NCBI RefSeq assembly: GCF_036226765.1
Contig: NZ_CP109017.1
Coordinates: forward strand, 3,113,501 to 3,177,500
Reading direction: 5' to 3'
Source: Streptomyces sp. NBC_00670
GTDB lineage: Bacteria; Actinomycetota; Actinomycetes; Streptomycetales; Streptomycetaceae
DNA: 64,000 nucleotides
Part shown: positions 6,911-16,058 of the stretch, piece by piece
How the letters are laid out: every line of letters starts with the position of its first letter
Numbering within the stretch: position 1 is the first letter of the stretch
Notes under the pieces: model-generated
What the model saw: only the letters and a program-made list of their open reading frames with translations
The model's database searches: none
Told to the model about the DNA's origin: nothing
Made by a program: the position numbers and the translations under genes

Positions 6911-9154
6911 TCAGACGCCGACCAGTTCCCGCCGGCCGTCCGGATCGGCGTCCGGGTCGTGCGGGCCGTCACCGTCCACCGCGCGCAGGCCCTCGCCCTC
7001 GACGTCGACGTTGGGCAGGGCGCGGTCCAGCCACTTCGGGACCCACCAGGCCTTGTCGCCGAGCAGGGCGAGCACCGCCGGGACCAGGGTCATACGGACC
7101 ACGAACGCGTCGAACGCGACGGCGATCGCCAGGCCGAAGCCGATCATCTTGACCATCGACTCACTGGAGCCGATGAAGCCGGAGAAGACCGCGATCATGA
7201 TGACCGCCGCGGCCACGACCACCCGGGCGCCGTACTTGAAGCCGGTGACCACCGCCTGGCCGGGGCGCTCGCCGTGGACGTACGCCTCGCGCATCCGGGT
7301 CACGAGGAAGACCTCGTAGTCCATCGCCAGGCCGAAGACGACGCCCACCATGAAGATCGGCATCATCGACATGATCGGGCCGGTCTCCTCGACCCCGATC
7401 AGGGACCCCAGCCAGCCCCACTGGAAGACCGCGACCACCGCGCCGAGCGCGGCGAGCACCGAGAGCAGGAAGCCGAGCGCCGCCTTCAGCGGGACCAGGA
7501 CCGAGCGGAACACCGCGATCAGCAGCAGGAAGGCGAGGCCGACGACCAGCGCGAGGTAGGGCACCAGGGCGTCGTTGAGCTTCTGCGAGAAGTCGATGTT
7601 CATCGCCGTGGTGCCGGTGACCAGGACGTCGGCGTCGGTGGCCGACTTCACCGGGCCGTCGCCCGCGCGGATCGCGTGGACCAGGTCCTCGGTCCTGGTG
7701 GAGGACGGCTTGGAGTCGGGGATCACCGTGATGGTGGCGGTGTCGCCGGCCTTGTTGAAGGTCGCCGGGGTCACCGAGACCACGTCGTCCAGCTTCTTGA
7801 TGCCGTCGGCCACGTCCGTCGCCGCCGCCTTGGGGTCCTCGCTCGACCTGCCGTCGACGACGATCATCAGCGGACCGTTGAAGCCGGGGCCGAAGCCCTC
7901 GGAGAGCAGGTCGTAGGCGCGGCGCTGAGTGGTGGAGGTGGGCTGCGAGCCGTCGTCGGGCAGGCCCAGCTCCAGCGAGGCGACCGGGGCCGCGAACGCG
8001 CCGAGGCCCAGCACGCCGACGATCAGGACGGCGACGGGGCGGCGCAGGACGAAGCGGGCCCAGCGGGTGCCCATGTTGGGCTTCGGTTCGCCGGAGGCGT
8101 CGGTCTTCTGCGGCCGGTTGCCGCCGAGGAAGCGGGCCTTCTCGCCGGCCGGCTTGATCCGCCGGCCCGCGTAGCCGAGCATCGCCGGGATCATGGTGAG
8201 CGCGATGAGGACGGCGACGACGACCGTGCCGGCCGCGGCGAGGCCCATCTTGGTCAGCATCGGCACGTTGACCACCGACAGGCCGGCCAGCGCGATCACG
8301 ACGGTCAGCCCGGCGAAGACCACCGCGGAGCCCGCGGTGCCGGTCGCCCGGCCCGCCGCCTCCTCGCGGCTGCGGCCCTCGGCCAGTTCGGACCGGTAGC
8401 GGGAGACGATGAACAGCGCGTAGTCGATGCCGACCGCGAGGCCCAGCATCGCGGCCAGGATGGACGTGGTGGAGCCGAGGTCCAGCGCGCTGGCCAGGGC
8501 GGTGATGGTACCCACCCCGATGCCGACGCCGATGATCGCGGTGAGCAGCGGCAGTCCGGCCGCGAGCAGCGAGCCGAAGGTGATGACGAGGACCACCGCG
8601 GCGACCACGATGCCGATGGCCTCCGTGGCACCGCCCTCGGGCTCGGCGGAGAGCGCGTCACCGCCGACGTCGACGGTCAGCCCGGCGTCCCGCGCGTCCT
8701 GGGCGGCCTGCTCCAGGCCGTCCTTGGAGGCGTCGGCGAGCTCGCCGGGGCCGACCTTGTACGACACCGAGCTGTACGCGATCGTGCCGTTCTCGCTGAA
8801 CGTCTTGGTGACGTACGGGTCGGAGACGGCGGCGACCTCGGAGCCGTCGCCGAGCGCGTCGATGGTCTTGTGCACCGCCGCCTTGGCGTCGGCGTCCGTG
8901 ATCTTCTCGCCGGAGGGGGCCTTGAAGACGATACGGGCGGTGGCCCCGTCGGCGCTGGAGCCGGGGAAGCGCTGTTCCAGCAGGTCGAAGGCCTTCTGCG
9001 CCTCCGTGCCGGGTATCGAGAAGGAACTGTCGCCGGCGGCGGGCGCGTTGGCGGCGCCGACACCGGCGAGGGTGAGCAGCGCCACCCAGATCAGGGCGAC
9101 GAAGTGCCGTCGCCGGAAGGCGAGTCGGCCCAGTCGGTACAGGAATGTGGCCAC
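6911..9154 (-). CDS. MMPL/RND-family exporter
   Basis: 747-residue inner-membrane transporter of the MMPL type (actinobacterial RND superfamily). It has one N-terminal helix, then two repeats each made of a large extracytoplasmic loop and a five-to-six helix bundle. Hallmarks include the segments GIDYALFIVSRYRSEL and FGLAMDYEVFLVTRMREA, which carry the charged Asp-Tyr pairs of the proton relay in helices 4 and 10. Length is normal. It lies 184 bp downstream of a same-strand TetR gene with an operator, so it is probably a regulated drug or lipid exporter. Substrate unknown. Confidence 0.93.
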   Translation of the reverse strand: MATFLYRLGRLAFRRRHFVALIWVALLTLAGVGAANAPAAGDSSFSIPGTEAQKAFDLLEQRFPGSSADGATARIVFKAPSGEKITDADAKAAVHKTIDALGDGSEVAAVSDPYVTKTFSENGTIAYSSVSYKVGPGELADASKDGLEQAAQDARDAGLTVDVGGDALSAEPEGGATEAIGIVVAAVVLVITFGSLLAAGLPLLTAIIGVGIGVGTITALASALDLGSTTSILAAMLGLAVGIDYALFIVSRYRSELAEGRSREEAAGRATGTAGSAVVFAGLTVVIALAGLSVVNVPMLTKMGLAAAGTVVVAVLIALTMIPAMLGYAGRRIKPAGEKARFLGGNRPQKTDASGEPKPNMGTRWARFVLRRPVAVLIVGVLGLGAFAAPVASLELGLPDDGSQPTSTTQRRAYDLLSEGFGPGFNGPLMIVVDGRSSEDPKAAATDVADGIKKLDDVVSVTPATFNKAGDTATITVIPDSKPSSTRTEDLVHAIRAGDGPVKSATDADVLVTGTTAMNIDFSQKLNDALVPYLALVVGLAFLLLIAVFRSVLVPLKAALGFLLSVLAALGAVVAVFQWGWLGSLIGVEETGPIMSMMPIFMVGVVFGLAMDYEVFLVTRMREAYVHGERPGQAVVTGFKYGARVVVAAAVIMIAVFSGFIGSSESMVKMIGFGLAIAVAFDAFVVRMTLVPAVLALLGDKAWWVPKWLDRALPNVDVEGEGLRAVDGDGPHDPDADPDGRRELVGV

Positions 9155-9338
9155 GCGGACGTACTCCCGGTCAGGTCGTGGTTGTGCTGGCAGGGTGATC
9201 GGTCCGGTGACCGGCGCTGGGGTGTGCCGGGGCAGGACCGACCGGCCCGACGACGAGAGCGGTCGTGCGTCAGGAACGGGTGGTGGGGAGGGTTTGGTGC
9301 GGGGGGGGTGGTGCGGGGGTGGAGAGGGGTTATGTGGT

Positions 9339-9932
9339 TCAGACGCCCAGGGCTGGGACGACGACGGCGTCGATGTACGAGCGCAGGAACGCCTGCGTCG
9401 GTGGCAGGTCCTCGATCAGCGCTCTGGTGACGAAGGCGCCGAGCATCATGTGGACCATGTACTTCAGCGCCGGGTTGTCCGGGCGGACCTCGCCGCGGGC
9501 GATGGCGCGGTCCAGGATCCGCTGGAAGCCGACGAGTTCGGGTTCGACGACGACCTCGCGCAGGGCCTGGTGCAGATCGGGGTTGGTGTGCACGGCCATG
9601 GCGACGCCGCGCATCAGGGCGTTGTTCTGCTCCATGGTGCAGTCGTCCTCGCGTACGACGAGGGCGTGCAGGTCTCCGCGGAGCGTGCCGGTGTCGATGT
9701 CGGCGGTGCCGCCGGGCTTGGTGTGGCGCAGTGCCTTGGCGACGAGCTGGGCCTTGCCGCCCCACTGGCGGTAGAGGGTGGCCTTGCTGGAGTGGGTGCG
9801 GGTGGCGACGGCGTCCATGGTGAGGGCGTCGTAGCCGACCTCGCGGAGGAGGTCGAGGACGGCGGTGTACAGCTCTGCCTCGCGCTCGGGTGTGATCCGG
9901 CTGCGGCGCGTCGTCGTGGCGACCTCGGTCAT
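9339..9932 (-). CDS. TetR-family repressor of the MMPL exporter (inferred)
   Basis: 197-residue TetR regulator. The N-terminal helix-turn-helix reads ALTMDAVATRTHSSKATLYRQW, a clear TetR DNA-binding signature, and the rest is an alpha-helical ligand domain. The ATG at 9932 is chosen because it immediately precedes the arginine-rich leader and helix 1. An in-frame start 27 bp upstream also exists. It precedes the MMPL gene on the same strand. A perfect inverted repeat about 30 bp upstream is the likely autoregulatory operator. Confidence 0.9.
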   Translation of the reverse strand: MTEVATTTRRSRITPEREAELYTAVLDLLREVGYDALTMDAVATRTHSSKATLYRQWGGKAQLVAKALRHTKPGGTADIDTGTLRGDLHALVVREDDCTMEQNNALMRGVAMAVHTNPDLHQALREVVVEPELVGFQRILDRAIARGEVRPDNPALKYMVHMMLGAFVTRALIEDLPPTQAFLRSYIDAVVVPALGV

Positions 9933-9962
9933 GACATCGACTGTACCGCGCCGAGCCAACGA

Positions 9963-9979
9963 AACGAAACGGTTTCGTT
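9963..9979. promoter_or_regulatory. Inverted-repeat operator upstream of the TetR gene
   Basis: AACGAAAC-G-GTTTCGTT: perfect 8-bp arms around one base, 31 bp upstream of the TetR start codon. Size and symmetry suit a TetR dimer site. Assignment to this regulator is inferred from position. Confidence 0.65.
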
Positions 9980-10022
9980 CGTGTTCTGGGTCACGTCCCT
10001 AGAAGCAGGGGGCGCCCCAGGT

Positions 10023-10160
10023 TTCAGGGGCGCGGCGCGGGACTGTGTCGACATACGGCTCCACCGCACGGGCGCGACAAACCAGCGTCCCCCTTTTCCG
10101 ACCCCGCCAACCCAAGCCAACCAGGGGCGCGGGGAACTGCGCGAACAAGCACGACGCACC
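10023..10160. repeat. Two copies of a dispersed streptomycete intergenic repeat
   Basis: 10023-10060 contains CGCGGGACTGTGTCGACAT, also found inverted at 47757-47790. 10124-10160 starts GGGGCGCGGGGAACTGCGCG, also found at 43611 and 56008. Together they fill most of the TetR-tricorn intergenic region, where I see no gene. Confidence 0.7.
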
Positions 10161-10200
10161 CGCACACGCCGACGCACTCGAACCCCCCGAGCTCCCCCGC

Positions 10201-10259
10201 CAGGCCCCCGCCCGGCCCCCGCCAGGCCCCCGCCAGGCCCCCGCCAGGCCCCCGCCAGG
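10201..10259. repeat. 11-bp tandem repeat upstream of the tricorn gene
   Basis: Five consecutive units of CAGGCCCCCGC (the second reads CCGG...) and a partial sixth, ending about 28 bp before the tricorn start codon. It would be transcribed in the 5' leader if the promoter lies upstream. Confidence 0.75.
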
Positions 10260-10286
10260 TTGCCCCGGCCGGAGGCCGGGCCAACC

Positions 10287-13200
10287 ATGGACACGGTGAG
10301 GCACACGACGGCAGTCGAGACCCCCGGCTATCTCCGGTTCCCGCATCTTCACGAGAACCTCCTCTGCTTCGTCGCGGAGGACGACCTCTGGCTCGCCCCC
10401 CTCGACGGCTCCACCCACCCCCGCCGCCTCACAGTGGACCGCACCAGAACCGGCCACCCCCGCTTCTCCCCCGACGGCCGGCACATCGCGTACACCACCT
10501 GGCGCAGCCTCGACCCCGAGATCCACCTCGTCCCCGTCACCGGCGGCCCCGCCAGGCGCCTCACCTACTGGGGCAGCACCGACACCAGGGTGCGCGGCTG
10601 GACACCCCCCGACGCCGACGGCCACAGCGCCGTCCTCGCCGTCACCTCCCACGCCGAGCCCTTCTCGTACCTCACCTGGGCCCACAAGGTCGCCACCGAC
10701 GGCCGTCCCGGCCGCAAGCTCCCCTGGGGCCCCGTCACCGACATCCAGGTCGCCGACCTCGACGGCGAACGCCGCACCCTCCTCCTCACCGGCACCCCGC
10801 CCCACGAACCCGCCTCCTGGAAGCGCTACCGGGGCGGCGCCACCGGCAGGCTCTGGCTGCACGGCCGGCGCCTCCTCGCCGACCTCGACGGCCACCTCGA
10901 CGCCCCGATGTTCGTCGGCGACCGCATCGCCTTCCTCTCCGACCACGAGGGCGTCGGCAACCTCTACTCCTGCGCCCACGACGGCTCCGACCTGCGCCGC
11001 CACACCGACCACGCCGAGTTCTACGCCCGCCACGCCGCCGGCGACGGCACCCGGATCGTGTACCAGTGCGCGGGCGAACTGTGGCTCGTCGACGACCTCT
11101 CCCCCGGCGCCGTGCCCCACCGCCTCGACGTACACCTGTGCGGCCCGCGCGCCGGCCGCCGTACGTACCAGGTCCCGGCCGCCCAGCACGTGGACGGCGT
11201 CTGTGTGGACGAGACCGGCCGGGCCAGCGCGGTCGTCGTCCGCGGCAGCCTGCACTGGCTCACCCACCGCGACGGCCCCGCCCGCACCCTCACCGACACC
11301 CCGGGCGTACGGGTCCGGCTGCCGGAGATGCTCGGGGAGAGCGGCCAGGTCGCGTACGTCACCGACGCCGAGGGCGAGGACGCCGTCGAGATCGCCCATC
11401 TGCCCCGGGCGTCCGGCGCCCGGCCCCCGCGCCGGCTGGCCGCGGGGCGGCTGGGCCGGGTGCTGGAGATGGTCGCCGACCCCGCGGGCGAACGCCTCGC
11501 CCTCGCCTCCCACGACGGCCGGCTGCTCCTCGTCCGGGTCGGGGAGACAGAGGGGCAGGAGGGCCAGGAGGAGCAGGCGGGGCAGGAGGGGCAGGAGGGC
11601 CAGGAGGGCCAGGAGGAGCAGGAGGGGCAGGAGGGGCAGGAGGGGCAGGAGGGGCAGGAGGGGCAGGAGGGGCAGTCCGTCGCATGCGACGTCACCGAGT
11701 TGATCCGGTCCGTCAACGGGCCCGTGCGCGACCTCGCCTTCTCCCCGGACGGGGCCTGGCTGACCTGGTCCCACCCCGGCATCGGCCGCTCCCTGCGCCA
11801 GATCAGGATGGCCCGCATCGCGGGACCGGACACCGGCCCCGTCCTCGACGTCACCGACGGCCGCTTCGAGGACGAGAACCCCGTCTTCACCCGCGACGGC
11901 CGCTACCTCGCCTTCCTCTCCTGGCGCGGCTTCGACCCCGTCTACGACGTGCACACCGGCGACCTGTCCTTCCCGCTCGGCTGCCGCCCCTACCTCGTCA
12001 CCCTCTCCTCGGCCACCCCGTCCCCCTTCGCCCTCAACCCCGAGGGCCGCCCGGCCGCCGGGGGCCTGGATCCCGTCGGATACGAGGACGAGGCCGGGGA
12101 CGGCACGGTCACCGTCGAGGTGGAGGGCCTCGCCAGCCGGGTGACGCCGTTCCCGGTCACCGCGTCCAAATATTCGGCGCTGCACCCCGTCGCCGGCGGC
12201 GGACTGGTCTGGCTGCGCTGGCCGATCTCCGGTGCCCTCGGCGAGACCTTCGCCAACCCCGACGACCTCTCCGGCCGGCCCACCCTCGAACACTTCAACG
12301 TCGGCCGGGCGAAGAAGTCCGAACTCGTCGGCGACCTCGACTGGTTCGCGGTGAGCGGCGACGGCACCCGGCTGGTCGTCATGGACGAGGGCGACCTGCG
12401 CGCGGTGCCCGCCACCGAGGCCGGCGACGGCGACAGCACCGTCTGGATCGATCTGCGGCGCATCCTGCACCAGGTGGACCCGGCGGCGGAGTGGCGGCAG
12501 TCCTTCGACGAGGCGGGCCGGATCATCCGCGCCCACTTCTGGGACCCGGGCATGTGCGGCATCGACTGGGACGCGATCCTCGCCCAGTACCGTCCGCTGG
12601 TCGAACGCGTCGCCTCCCCCGACGAGTTCGCCGACCTGCTGCGCGAGGTCCTCGGTGAACTCGGCACCTCGCACGCGTACGTCGCCGCCGCCCGCCGCAA
12701 CGAGGGCCCGCCGCACTACCAGCGCCCGCAGGGCCTGCTCGGCGCGGACCTGGTGTGCCGGGAAGGGCAGTGGGTGGTCCGCCGCATCCTGCCCGGCGAC
12801 TCCTCCGACTCCCGCGCCCGCTCCCCGCTGGCCGGCTCCGGCATCCGCGAGGGCGCGGTCCTCACCCATGTGGACGGCCGCGCCGTCGACCCGCTGACCG
12901 GCCCGTACCCGCTGCTGGCCGGGGCCGGCGGTACGACGGTGGAGCTGACCTTCGCCCCGGCCGGGGAGTCCGGCGGCGGTGCCGCCCGCCGGGTCGCCGT
13001 CGTCCCGCTCGTCGACGACCGGCCGCTGCGCTACCAGCACTGGGTCGCCAGGCGCCGCGAGGTCGTGCGCGAGCTGAGCGGCGGCAAGTGCGGCTACCTC
13101 CACATCCCCGACATGGGCGGCTCCGGCTGGGCCCAGTTCAACCGCGACCTGCGCGGGGAGGTCTTCCGGCCCGCGCTCATCGTCGACGTGCGTGGCAACG

Positions 13201-13721
13201 CGGGCGGGCACATCAGCGAACTGGTCGTCGAGAAGCTGACCCGCACGATCCTGGGCTGGGACGTCACCCGCGACGCCCAGCCGGTGTCGTACGCCTCCGA
13301 CGCCCCGCGCGGCCCGGTCGTCGCCCTCGCCGACGAGGCGACCGCGTCCGACGGCGACATGATCACGGCGGCGTTCAAACTGCTGGGGCTCGGCCCCGTG
13401 GTGGGCCAGCGGACCTGGGGCGGCGTCGTCGGCATGACCGGGCGGCACCGGCTGGGGGACGGCACGGTGATCACGGTGCCGATGAACGCGGCGTGGTTCG
13501 CCGCGTACGGGTGGTCGGTGGAGAACCGGGGCGTCGACCCGGACCTGGAGGCGCTGCGGACGCCGCTGGACTGGGCGGAGGGACGGCATGCGCAGCTGGA
13601 CGACGCGGTGCATCTGGCGCTGACGCTGCTGGCGGAGCGTCCGGCGGCCGCGCCGCCGGCGCACACGGACATCCCCGACCGAACGCGGCCGAAGCTGCCG
13701 CCCCGGAACGGACAGGACTGA
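10287..13721 (+). CDS. Tricorn protease homologue with GQE-repeat insertion
   Basis: 1,144-residue cytoplasmic self-compartmentalising serine protease that degrades peptides released by the proteasome or Clp. N-terminal WD/beta-propeller modules are followed by a PDZ domain (about residues 815-870) and the C-terminal protease core. The catalytic residues align with Thermoplasma tricorn: the Ser-His pair at 795-796 (GTSHAY), nucleophile Ser1021 in TASDGD, and Glu1079 in VENRGVDPD. The Ser-to-Glu spacing of 58 matches archaeal Ser965-Glu1023. The ATG at 10287 precedes the first propeller strand. Unusually, about 42 residues of repeated Gly-Gln-Glu interrupt the propeller region near residue 421. 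The stop is only 9 bp from the convergent MerR stop. Confidence 0.93.
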   Translation: MDTVRHTTAVETPGYLRFPHLHENLLCFVAEDDLWLAPLDGSTHPRRLTVDRTRTGHPRFSPDGRHIAYTTWRSLDPEIHLVPVTGGPARRLTYWGSTDTRVRGWTPPDADGHSAVLAVTSHAEPFSYLTWAHKVATDGRPGRKLPWGPVTDIQVADLDGERRTLLLTGTPPHEPASWKRYRGGATGRLWLHGRRLLADLDGHLDAPMFVGDRIAFLSDHEGVGNLYSCAHDGSDLRRHTDHAEFYARHAAGDGTRIVYQCAGELWLVDDLSPGAVPHRLDVHLCGPRAGRRTYQVPAAQHVDGVCVDETGRASAVVVRGSLHWLTHRDGPARTLTDTPGVRVRLPEMLGESGQVAYVTDAEGEDAVEIAHLPRASGARPPRRLAAGRLGRVLEMVADPAGERLALASHDGRLLLVRVGETEGQEGQEEQAGQEGQEGQEGQEEQEGQEGQEGQEGQEGQEGQSVACDVTELIRSVNGPVRDLAFSPDGAWLTWSHPGIGRSLRQIRMARIAGPDTGPVLDVTDGRFEDENPVFTRDGRYLAFLSWRGFDPVYDVHTGDLSFPLGCRPYLVTLSSATPSPFALNPEGRPAAGGLDPVGYEDEAGDGTVTVEVEGLASRVTPFPVTASKYSALHPVAGGGLVWLRWPISGALGETFANPDDLSGRPTLEHFNVGRAKKSELVGDLDWFAVSGDGTRLVVMDEGDLRAVPATEAGDGDSTVWIDLRRILHQVDPAAEWRQSFDEAGRIIRAHFWDPGMCGIDWDAILAQYRPLVERVASPDEFADLLREVLGELGTSHAYVAAARRNEGPPHYQRPQGLLGADLVCREGQWVVRRILPGDSSDSRARSPLAGSGIREGAVLTHVDGRAVDPLTGPYPLLAGAGGTTVELTFAPAGESGGGAARRVAVVPLVDDRPLRYQHWVARRREVVRELSGGKCGYLHIPDMGGSGWAQFNRDLRGEVFRPALIVDVRGNAGGHISELVVEKLTRTILGWDVTRDAQPVSYASDAPRGPVVALADEATASDGDMITAAFKLLGLGPVVGQRTWGGVVGMTGRHRLGDGTVITVPMNAAWFAAYGWSVENRGVDPDLEALRTPLDWAEGRHAQLDDAVHLALTLLAERPAAAPPAHTDIPDRTRPKLPPRNGQD
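11549..11675 (+). repeat. In-gene 9-bp repeat encoding (GQE)n
   Basis: About 14 tandem copies of GGGCAGGAG-type units, all in frame, encode Gly-Gln-Glu triplets with a few EEQ and AGQ variants. The tract lies within the tricorn propeller. Its low complexity and unit length divisible by three point to slippage-driven expansion that keeps the frame. Confidence 0.9.
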
Positions 13722-13730
13722 GTACACGCG

Positions 13731-14381
13731 CTACGAGGACGCCGCTCGCCTGTCCAGCGCCAGGGACAGTTCCGCCTCCACCACGCTCTTCGCCAGGGGG
13801 CGCAGGCGGGTCAGGGCCTCGGGGGTGTGGTGGGTGAGGATCAGGGTGGTGAAGAGGTCCGCCAGGGCCTCGGTGTGGGTGCGGACCCGGCGGGCGGCCG
13901 TCAGGACGTCGGCCAGCGGGATGCCCTCGCGGACCAGGGCCGCCGAGACGTCCAGCAGGCGGCGGCTGACGTGCACGATCTCGGCGCCGTCCGTGCCGAG
14001 ATACCCCAGCTCCAGCGCGGCGGCCAGGTTCTCCGCGGTGGCCTCGGAGCCGAAGACGTCGGCCAGCGCCTCGGGGGTGAGGCGGACCGGGGTCTCCTCG
14101 CTCGGGCCGCCGACGCCGAGGAGGTCGCCGACGTCGCGGCCGTGGTCGAAGGCCTCGGCCAGCTCCGCTATCCCGGTGAGCGTGTGGCCGCGCTCCAGGA
14201 GCCCGGAGATCGTGCGCAGCCGGGCCAGGTGCGTGTCGTCGTACCAGGCGATACGGCCCTCGCGGCGCGGTGGCCGGATCAGCTTGCGCTCGCGGTAGAA
14301 GCGCAGCGTGCGCACCGTGATGCCGGCCGCCTCGGCCAGCTCCGCCATGCGGTACTCGCGCCGCTCCCCTTCGTCCGTCAC
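13731..14381 (-). CDS. MerR-family transcriptional regulator
   Basis: 216-residue MerR-type regulator. The N-terminal winged helix-turn-helix begins YRMAELAEAAGITVRTLRFYRERKL, with the second motif RIAWYDDTHLARL. A long helical C-terminal region, without the Cys residues of metal sensors, suggests it senses an organic ligand. GTG start at 14381. It is divergent from the monooxygenase operon, with a perfect 20-bp palindrome between them, so it probably controls that operon. It ends 9 bp from the tricorn stop. Confidence 0.9.
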   Translation of the reverse strand: MTDEGERREYRMAELAEAAGITVRTLRFYRERKLIRPPRREGRIAWYDDTHLARLRTISGLLERGHTLTGIAELAEAFDHGRDVGDLLGVGGPSEETPVRLTPEALADVFGSEATAENLAAALELGYLGTDGAEIVHVSRRLLDVSAALVREGIPLADVLTAARRVRTHTEALADLFTTLILTHHTPEALTRLRPLAKSVVEAELSLALDRRAASS

Positions 14382-14464
14382 CCCCGCAGCCTATGTCGTA
14401 CCCGCGGTAACTTTCCTCGCCACAACCCCTACCCATCAGTAGAGCGCTGCCCTACAGTCCCACT

Positions 14465-14484
14465 GTGCCAGTGTTCACTGGCAC
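14465..14484. promoter_or_regulatory. Perfect palindromic operator between MerR and monooxygenase operon
   Basis: GTGCCAGTG-TT-CACTGGCAC: 9-bp arms with a 2-bp centre, 54 bp before the monooxygenase ATG and 84 bp before the MerR GTG. MerR proteins bind dyads between widely spaced promoter elements, so this MerR is the first candidate. A different regulator is possible. Confidence 0.65.
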
Positions 14485-14537
14485 GGTCGTACGGCCGGTA
14501 ACGGGACGAGTACGCGAGGACGCGTGGAGGCGGTGGC

Positions 14538-16058
14538 ATGGCCGAGCACGAGCATGTACGCGTGGCGGTGGTCGGGTCGGGGTTCGGCGGGCTCGGGGCG
14601 GCCGTGCGGCTGCGCCGCGAGGGGGTCACCGACTTCGTCGTCCTGGAACGGGCGGACTCCGTCGGCGGCACCTGGCGGGACAACAGCTACCCGGGGTGCG
14701 CGTGCGACGTGCCCTCGCACCTGTACTCCTTCTCCTTCGCGCCCAACCCCGAGTGGCCGCGCACCTTCTCCGGGCAGCCGCACATCCGCGCCTACCTGGA
14801 GCACGTCGCCGACACCTTCGGGCTCCGCCCGCACCTGCGCCTCGGCACCGAGGTGAAGCTGATGCGCTGGGACGGCGAGCGGCTGCGCTGGGAGATCGAG
14901 ACGACCCGGGGCACACTCACCGCCGACCTCGTCGTCTCCGCGACCGGGCCGCTCTCCGACCCGAAGATCCCCGACATCCCGGGGCTCGCCGGCTTCCCCG
15001 GCAAGGTCTTCCACTCGGCCCGCTGGGACCACGACTACGACCTGCGCGGCAAGCGGGTCGCGATGATCGGCACCGGCGCCTCCGCCATCCAGATCGTGCC
15101 CGAGATCCAGCCGCGGGTCTCCCGCCTCACCCTCTTCCAGCGCACCCCGCCCTGGGTCATGCCGCGCGCCGACCGGGCCATCGGCCCCCTGGAGCGCGGA
15201 CTGCACCGGGCGCTCCCGGTCACCGCCAAGGCGCGGCGCGGACTGCTGTGGGGCATCCGGGAGTTGCAGGTCCAGGCGTTCACCAAGTGGCCGAGCGAAC
15301 TGGACGTGGTGGAGCGGCTGGCGAAGCGGAACATGGCCCGGGCCGTCAAGGACCCGGCGCTGCGCGCCCGGCTCACCCCGGACTACCGCATCGGCTGCAA
15401 GCGCATCCTGCTGTCCAACACCTACTATCCGGCGCTCGCGCGGGCCAACACGGACGTCGTCGGCGCCCTCGCCGAGGTGCGCGGCTCCACGCTGGTCTCG
15501 GCCGACGGCAGCGAGGCCGAGGTGGACGCCATCGTCTTCGGCACCGGCTTCCACGTCACGGACATGCCGATCGCCGAACGGGTCGTCGGCGCCGACGGCC
15601 GCACCCTCGCCGAGTCCTGGCAGGGCGGCATGGCGGCACTGCGCGGCGCCTCCGCCGCCGGGTTCCCCAACTGGATGACGATCATCGGGCCCAACACCGG
15701 CCTCGCCAACACCTCGATGATCCTGATGATCGAGTCCCAGCTGAACTACCTCGCCGACTACGTGCGGCAGCTGGAGCTGCTCGGCGGCTCCGGCCGGGCC
15801 GCGCTCGACGCCCGCCCCGCCGCCGTCGACGCCTGGAACCACCGGGTGCAGGAACGCATGAAGCGCACGGTGTGGAACACCGGCGGCTGCACCAGCTGGT
15901 ACCTGGACGCGAGCGGCCGCAACACCACCATCTGGCCGGGCACGACGGGCGAGTTCCGCCGCGCCACCCGGCACGTCGACCTCGCCGAGTACGACGTCCT
16001 GCGCGCCCCCGCGCGGGAACACGGCGGCGCGGAGCACACGGTGGAGGCGGGCGCATGA
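14538..16058 (+). CDS. Baeyer-Villiger-type flavin monooxygenase
   Basis: 506-residue class B flavoprotein monooxygenase using FAD and NADPH to oxygenate carbonyl or hydrophobic substrates. The N-terminal FAD Rossmann motif is VVGSGFGGLGAA (residues 10-21). The Baeyer-Villiger fingerprint FxGxxxHxxxW(D/P) appears as FPGKVFHSARWD (about residues 154-165), and the second, NADPH-binding motif as MIGTGASAIQ. The ATG at 14538 begins just before the FAD motif. It is first in an operon whose next two genes each overlap the previous stop by ATGA. Neighbouring hydrolase and SDR genes suggest an oxidation, ester cleavage and alcohol oxidation sequence. Substrate unknown. Confidence 0.92.
   Translation: MAEHEHVRVAVVGSGFGGLGAAVRLRREGVTDFVVLERADSVGGTWRDNSYPGCACDVPSHLYSFSFAPNPEWPRTFSGQPHIRAYLEHVADTFGLRPHLRLGTEVKLMRWDGERLRWEIETTRGTLTADLVVSATGPLSDPKIPDIPGLAGFPGKVFHSARWDHDYDLRGKRVAMIGTGASAIQIVPEIQPRVSRLTLFQRTPPWVMPRADRAIGPLERGLHRALPVTAKARRGLLWGIRELQVQAFTKWPSELDVVERLAKRNMARAVKDPALRARLTPDYRIGCKRILLSNTYYPALARANTDVVGALAEVRGSTLVSADGSEAEVDAIVFGTGFHVTDMPIAERVVGADGRTLAESWQGGMAALRGASAAGFPNWMTIIGPNTGLANTSMILMIESQLNYLADYVRQLELLGGSGRAALDARPAAVDAWNHRVQERMKRTVWNTGGCTSWYLDASGRNTTIWPGTTGEFRRATRHVDLAEYDVLRAPAREHGGAEHTVEAGA

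Noticed and set aside
6959..9430. An 823-codon frame opposite the MMPL gene and similar long antisense frames over fruA and the DHA2 exporter
   Set aside because: Asp/Arg/Glu/Gly-rich translations typical of antisense reading in high-GC DNA; no motif or start context.
9999..13727. A 1,242-codon minus-strand open frame opposite the tricorn gene
   Set aside because: It is a by-product of third-position GC bias in the true plus-strand gene. It has no start signals and no recognisable domain, while the plus strand encodes an intact protease.
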